A model generated the notes under the pieces. The model had not been told where the DNA came from and did no database searches. It saw only the letters and a program-made list of their open reading frames with translations. Of a stretch of 18,040 nt of DNA, positions 15,131 through 18,040 are shown piece by piece. Where the stretch lies: positions 1 through 18,040 of the forward strand of contig JAGYHI010000016.1 in NCBI GenBank assembly GCA_018457335.1, in the 5' to 3' direction. The position numbers and the translations under genes were made by a program. Source of the stretch: Candidatus Altimarinota bacterium (lineage in GTDB: Bacteria > Patescibacteria > JAEDAM01 > BD1-5 > UBA2023). Numbering within the stretch: position 1 is the stretch's first letter; the number at the start of each line of letters is the position of its first letter.

Positions 15131-15158
15131 AAAAACTCTTCAAATTTGAAGAGTTTTT
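15131..15158. terminator. Bidirectional terminator between herA-like and sulP genes
   Basis: A perfect 28-base palindrome, arms AAAAACTCTTCAAA / TTTGAAGAGTTTTT, gives an A-run and T-run on both strands. The convergent genes end at 15125 and 15166. The same arms recur at 17333-17363. Confidence 0.9.
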
Positions 15159-15165
15159 GAAATGT

Positions 15166-16737
15166 CTATTTTCCTAGCATCACCTTATAGTCAGGATCTT
15201 CGAGGATATTGACCTCTACAAGATTGTCAGCATTTTTTATGAGAGTCCTACAGTCCGCGCTGAGATGTCTGAGGTGGAGTTTCTTTCCAGACTTCTGGTA
15301 CTTTGTCGTGAGTTTATTGAGGGCTTCAATTGCAGAAATATCCGCGACTCGACTCTCTTTAAAATCAATAATTATTTCTTTTTCATCATTTTCTACATCA
15401 AAAATTTTATTAAAAGTCTCAACAGAACCAAAAAATAGGGGACCGCTGAGTTCGTAATGTTTGATTCATTTTTCATCCAAATACGTTTTTGCTTTAATGC
15501 GAGTAGCATTGTCCCAAGCAAAAGCAAGCGCTGCGATAATCACTCCGATTAATACTGCAAGAGCGAGATTGTGTACAAAAATCGTGACAAGTGTGACCGT
15601 CAGCATCACGAAAACATCTATTTTTGGAAATTTGGTAAATGCCTTGAAACTGGCCCACTCAAAAGTCCCAATCGACACCATAAACATCAGCCCTACAAGC
15701 GCTGCAATCGGTACTTGCTCAATAAGATTGCTTCCGTACATCACGAAAATCAGCAGAGTGAGCGACGCAATAATTCCTGCAATTCGAGTTCTTGCACCAT
15801 TTGATACATTGATCAGACTTTGCCCGATCATTGCACATCCTCCCATCCCTGAGAAAAATCCAGAAGTAATATTTGCGGCTCACTGTGCCATCGCTTCTTT
15901 ATTGCTTTTTCCGTGTGTGCCAGTGATTTCATCGACGATATTGAGGGTCAAAAGGCTTTCAATCAAACCAACTGCTGCCACGATACAGGCATATGGGAAA
16001 ATAATTTGCAAAGTTTCAAAATTGAAAGGCAGATTTGGAATATGGAAAGGCGGGAAATTCCCAGAAATCGAGCTAATATCTCCGACGCTGACCGTATCAA
16101 TCCCAAGAAGCATTACAACTGCGAAAGTACTCAAAATCGCTACAAGTGAAGCCGGAACTATTTTTGTAAGTTTTGGAAGTCCCCAGATGATCAGCATAGT
16201 AAAGGTCACAAGTCCAATCATGATGAGTAGAGGCGCACCTGTCATCCAAACATTATCTTGCTTGAAATAATCGAGTTGCGAGAGGAAAATTACAATCGCA
16301 AGTCCATTCACGAAACCATAAACGACCGAGTGCGGAACAAGGCGCATAAATTTGGCAATTCCGAATCATCCGGCGATGATTTGGATAATTCCTGCAAGAA
16401 TCACGGTGGCAAAAATATATTCGACGCCATAATTTTTAGCCAGTGAAACGAGGACGATAGCGACCGCACCAGTGGCACCAGAAATCATTCCAGGTCTTCC
16501 CCCAAAAACAGAGGTCACAAAACCAACTACAATTGCAGCATAAAGTCCGACAGTGGCATCAAGTCCAGCCAGCATAGCGAAGGCAACGGATTCTGGTACG
16601 AGCGCGAGAGCAACAGTGATTCCAGAGAGGATTTCGGTTTTATAGTCAGTTTTTTGTTTCTTATTATTTGAAGAAGGAAGCATTTTCCTGAGATCAAAGA
16701 AATTTAGAATTTTTTGCATAAAATCGTATAAAATCAT
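15166..16737 (-). CDS. SulP/SLC26-family anion permease with STAS domain
   Basis: This gene encodes 523 residues with a TAG stop. In-frame TGA at codons 124, 286 and 424 is read as Gly; otherwise the gene splits into four. The N-terminal SulP signature region GITVALALVPESVAFAMLAG is followed by GLYAAIVVGFVTSVFGGRPG and ISGATGAVAIV. Ten or more spans follow, including LVPHSVVYGFVNGLAIVIF and FFSGMGGCAMIGQSLINVSNG. The last 100 residues form a STAS domain (ELSGPLFFGSVETFNKIF, IIIDFKESRVADISAIEAL). Family members move sulfate, bicarbonate or other anions, often with Na+ or H+; the substrate is not deducible here. Met7 (16719) is an alternative start. It is a single-gene unit with its own promoter and a shared terminator. 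Confidence 0.93.
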
Positions 16738-16752
16738 AAATTAGGTCGATTG

Positions 16753-16780
16753 ATTATATAGAAAAGATTCATTTTACCAA
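16753..16780 (-). promoter_or_regulatory. Promoter of the sulP gene
   Basis: On the minus strand TATAAT (16753-16758) is preceded by a weak TTGGTA -35 (16775-16780) with a 16-base spacer. The ATG at 16737 gives a leader of under 15 bases. Confidence 0.5.
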
Positions 16781-16802
16781 AAGATATTTTACTAAAAATT
16801 TC

Positions 16803-16830
16803 TTGCAATAAAAACAAACCTGTGTAACAT
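16803..16830 (+). promoter_or_regulatory. Promoter of the cyclophilin gene
   Basis: A TTGCAA -35 (16803-16808) and TAACAT -10 (16825-16830), with TGTG just before the -10, have a 16-base spacer. The ATG is at 16854. Confidence 0.5.
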
Positions 16831-16853
16831 GAAAACATCCTTTAAATTTTTTT

Positions 16854-17327
16854 ATGACAAATCCAAAAGTCCAATTCATCACAAATTTTGGTGATATTAC
16901 GCTCAAGCTCTTTCTAAAACACGCACCTAAGGCGGTCGAAAATTTCATAAAACTCTGTGAAAAAGGCTATTACGATGGGATCACTTTTCATCGAGTCATC
17001 CGTGATTTTATGATTCAGGGTGGTGATCCATCGGGTGACGGTACTGGCGGAAAAAGTATCTGGGGAAAACCGTTTGAAGATGAATTTTGTGATGAGCTCA
17101 CTCACAAGGCAGGTACTCTTTCTATGGCAAATGCTGGTCCAAATACGAATGGCTCACAGTTTTTTATAGTGACTATGGAGGATGCGAGTTTTCTCGACGG
17201 AAAGCATACGATTTTTGGGGAAGTGACTGATGGGATGGAAGTAGTTCGCGATATAGAAAGTCTGCCGACGGACAATTTTGATAGACCAAAAATGCAGGTA
17301 ATCATCGAGAAAGCAACAGTTTTATAA
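16854..17327 (+). CDS. ppiB: Cyclophilin-type peptidyl-prolyl cis-trans isomerase
   Basis: This gene encodes 157 residues with a TAA stop and no in-frame TGA. It catalyses cis-trans isomerisation of prolyl bonds to speed protein folding. The active-site block [19 protein letters not shown] includes the catalytic Arg. [13 protein letters not shown] (Gln of the substrate pocket) and [11 protein letters not shown] are the other family signatures. There is no signal peptide, so it is probably cytoplasmic, like PpiB. Length matches single-domain bacterial cyclophilins (150-170). It has its own promoter and ends at a terminator shared with the convergent gpx gene. Confidence 0.96.
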   Translation: MTNPKVQFITNFGDITLKLFLKHAPKAVENFIKLCEKGYYDGITFHRVIRDFMIQGGDPSGDGTGGKSIWGKPFEDEFCDELTHKAGTLSMANAGPNTNGSQFFIVTMEDASFLDGKHTIFGEVTDGMEVVRDIESLPTDNFDRPKMQVIIEKATVL

Positions 17328-17332
17328 AAAAC

Positions 17333-17363
17333 AAAAACTCTTCAAATTATTTGAAGAGTTTTT
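17333..17363. terminator. Bidirectional terminator of ppiB and gpx
   Basis: A 14-bp stem AAAAACTCTTCAAA / TTTGAAGAGTTTTT has a 3-base loop that is the gpx stop codon (TTA on plus, TAA on minus). Its right arm encodes the last five gpx codons. The arms are identical to those at 15131-15158. Confidence 0.9.
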
Positions 17364-17826
17364 TTAAATATTTTTCGATTTTTTCAGGTTTGAAAGTCGG
17401 TCAAAAGCGTTTTATAGGTTTTCAATTTTCATCAATGAGAAATTTTGTAAAATTCCATTTGATTTTGTTTCCAAAAATCCCCGGCAAACTTTCTCGCAAA
17501 AAGACAAAAAGTGGGTGAGCATTTTCGCCGTTGACTTCCATTTTTGCAAACATTGGGAAACTGACTCCATAATTTATCAGACAATTTTCTGAAATTTCTT
17601 TCGCGCCTCCTGGCTCTTGATTTCCAAATTGATTACATGGAAATCCGAGAATCACAAAACCCTTATCTTTATATTTTTTATAAAGTTTCTCGAGTCATTC
17701 GTATTGTGGAGTAAGTCCACATTTGCTGGCTGTATTGACGATAAGTATCGTTTTTCCTTTATAGGTTTCGAGTGAGATTTTTTCACCTCCGAGTTTTTCG
17801 ACTTCAAAGTCGTAGATTGTTTTCAT
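17347..17826 (-). CDS. gpx: Glutathione peroxidase family protein (Cys type)
   Basis: This gene encodes 159 residues with a TAA stop, a normal family length. It reduces hydroperoxides; Cys-type members usually use thioredoxin as reductant. The peroxidatic Cys36 is in [13 protein letters not shown] and is encoded by [15 protein letters not shown] supplies the Gln, and [10 protein letters not shown] supplies the Trp and Asn of the catalytic tetrad. TGA at codon 44 and two near the C-terminus (DEN-G-KPIKRF-G-PTF) are read as Gly, matching the family pattern. The start ATG at 17826 is chosen because upstream in-frame sequence is the tRNA gene. It lies 14 bases after tRNA-Thr and may be co-transcribed with it. 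Confidence 0.94.
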
Positions 17827-17840
17827 GAAAAATAAAAAAA

Positions 17841-17916
17841 TGGAGCCAATGACGGGGCTTGAACCCGTGACCTCACCCTTACCATGGGTGTGCTCTACCA
17901 ACTGAGCTACATTGGC
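17841..17916 (-). tRNA. tRNA-Thr (anticodon GGU)
   Basis: A complete 76-base cloverleaf on the minus strand includes an acceptor stem GCCAATG / CATTGGC and a D-arm GCTC-AGTTGGTA-GAGC. The anticodon stem CACCC / GGGTG has loop ATGGTAA (anticodon GGT, reading ACC/ACU). The T-arm is ACGGG-TTCAAGC-CCCGT. Discriminator base U73 and encoded CCA are present. It belongs to the ANN-decoding tRNAs that TsaD (also in this window) modifies at A37. Confidence 0.97.
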
Positions 17917-17924
17917 ACGAAAAT

Positions 17925-17951
17925 ATTATAAGAAATTTTTGAAAAAATCAA
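17925..17951 (-). promoter_or_regulatory. Promoter of tRNA-Thr
   Basis: On the minus strand TATAAT (17925-17930) lies 8 bases before the tRNA 5' end, with TTGATT (17946-17951) 15 bases upstream. The -35 falls just after the stop codon of the upstream gene. Confidence 0.55.
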
Positions 17952-17953
17952 AT

Positions 17954-18040
17954 CTAAATAATATCTGCTAAAATCGTGTCAATCAAAAAATTTCCTTTGT
18001 CTGTCAAAATAACTTTTTCGTCTTTTTCTTCTAAATATCA
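17954..18040 (-). CDS. hemW: C-terminal end of a probable HemW-like radical SAM protein (partial)
   Basis: Only the last 28 codons are in the window, with a TAG stop. The sequence starts at a TGA read as Gly, then YLEEKDEKVILTDKGNFLID and TILADII. This matches the winged-helix-like end of HemW/HemN proteins, which typically read G-(L/Y)-(L/I)-E...(V)-x-L-T-x-K/R-G-x-x-L-x-D-x-I. HemW is a heme chaperone-type radical SAM protein. The catalytic part lies outside the window, so the call rests on the tail alone. Confidence 0.55.

Noticed and set aside
15461..16270. 269-codon open frame on the plus strand opposite the permease
   Set aside because: It is an antisense shadow of the SulP coding region, which has clear family motifs, a promoter and a terminator on the minus strand.
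17347..17826. Selenocysteine use in glutathione peroxidase
   Set aside because: The active-site residue is Cys encoded by TGT at codon 36; the in-frame TGA codons fall at family glycine positions and there is no SECIS-like hairpin after them.
17827..17901. N-terminal extension of gpx starting MVEHTHGKGE
   Set aside because: Those codons are the 3' half of the tRNA-Thr gene; the gpx family start is at the ATG at 17826.

Overview
The window is about 18 kb of AT-rich bacterial chromosome in which UGA is read as glycine (genetic code 25). Most genes look broken under the standard code. They become full-length, family-typical proteins when TGA is read as Gly, for example TsaD, the m5C methyltransferase, SmpB, the SulP permease, the HerA-like ATPase and glutathione peroxidase. 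Every gene whose end is visible stops at TAA or TAG. I count 49 in-frame TGA codons. Code 25 is known from Gracilibacteria (BD1-5/GN02) and Absconditabacteria (SR1) of the candidate phyla radiation, so the source is almost certainly one of these. The two cannot be separated from this window.

Layout: (1) 1-2981, minus strand: an MFS transporter running off the left edge, two small unknown proteins, and a DnaJ co-chaperone without zinc finger whose promoter carries a CIRCE (HrcA) operator. (2) 3107-5296, plus strand: tsaD, a pair of REP-like dyads, and a membrane-anchored DsbA-like thiol oxidoreductase. (3) 5360-9427, minus strand: a compact six-gene operon, in transcription order gmk, a UPF0489-like protein, a small unknown, smpB, a small membrane protein and an RsmF-like rRNA methyltransferase, with overlapping or nearly abutting genes. 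(4) 9563-11630, plus strand: an unknown membrane protein, then an L10 leader RNA with an intrinsic attenuator, rplJ, a REP-like inverted doublet, a second promoter, and rplL. (5) 11730-13462, minus strand: two unknown membrane proteins rich in UGA codons. (6) 13578-15125, plus strand: a HerA-like (DUF853/YjgR-type) ATPase, divergent from block 5. (7) 15166-16737, minus strand: a SulP-family anion permease with STAS domain. (8) 16854-17327, plus strand: a cyclophilin. (9) 17347-18040, minus strand: glutathione peroxidase, tRNA-Thr(GGU) and the 3' end of a probable hemW.

The content is mainly housekeeping: translation and rRNA/tRNA modification (rplJ, rplL, smpB, rsmF-like, tsaD, tRNA-Thr), protein folding and redox (dnaJ, DsbA-like, cyclophilin, gpx), nucleotide metabolism (gmk) and transport. 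I see no mobile element, CRISPR array or phage gene. Promoters follow a sigma70-like pattern with AT-rich 5' leaders, and I found no Shine-Dalgarno motif at any start examined. Four convergent gene pairs each meet at a hairpin terminator lying between them. No intergenic gap exceeds about 220 bases; each is accounted for by promoters, terminators, the L10 leader or REP-like dyads. The most notable items are the code reassignment and its uneven use, the L10 leader with attenuator, the CIRCE element, the REP-like elements, and an ATGA overlap in which the TGA no longer acts as a stop.
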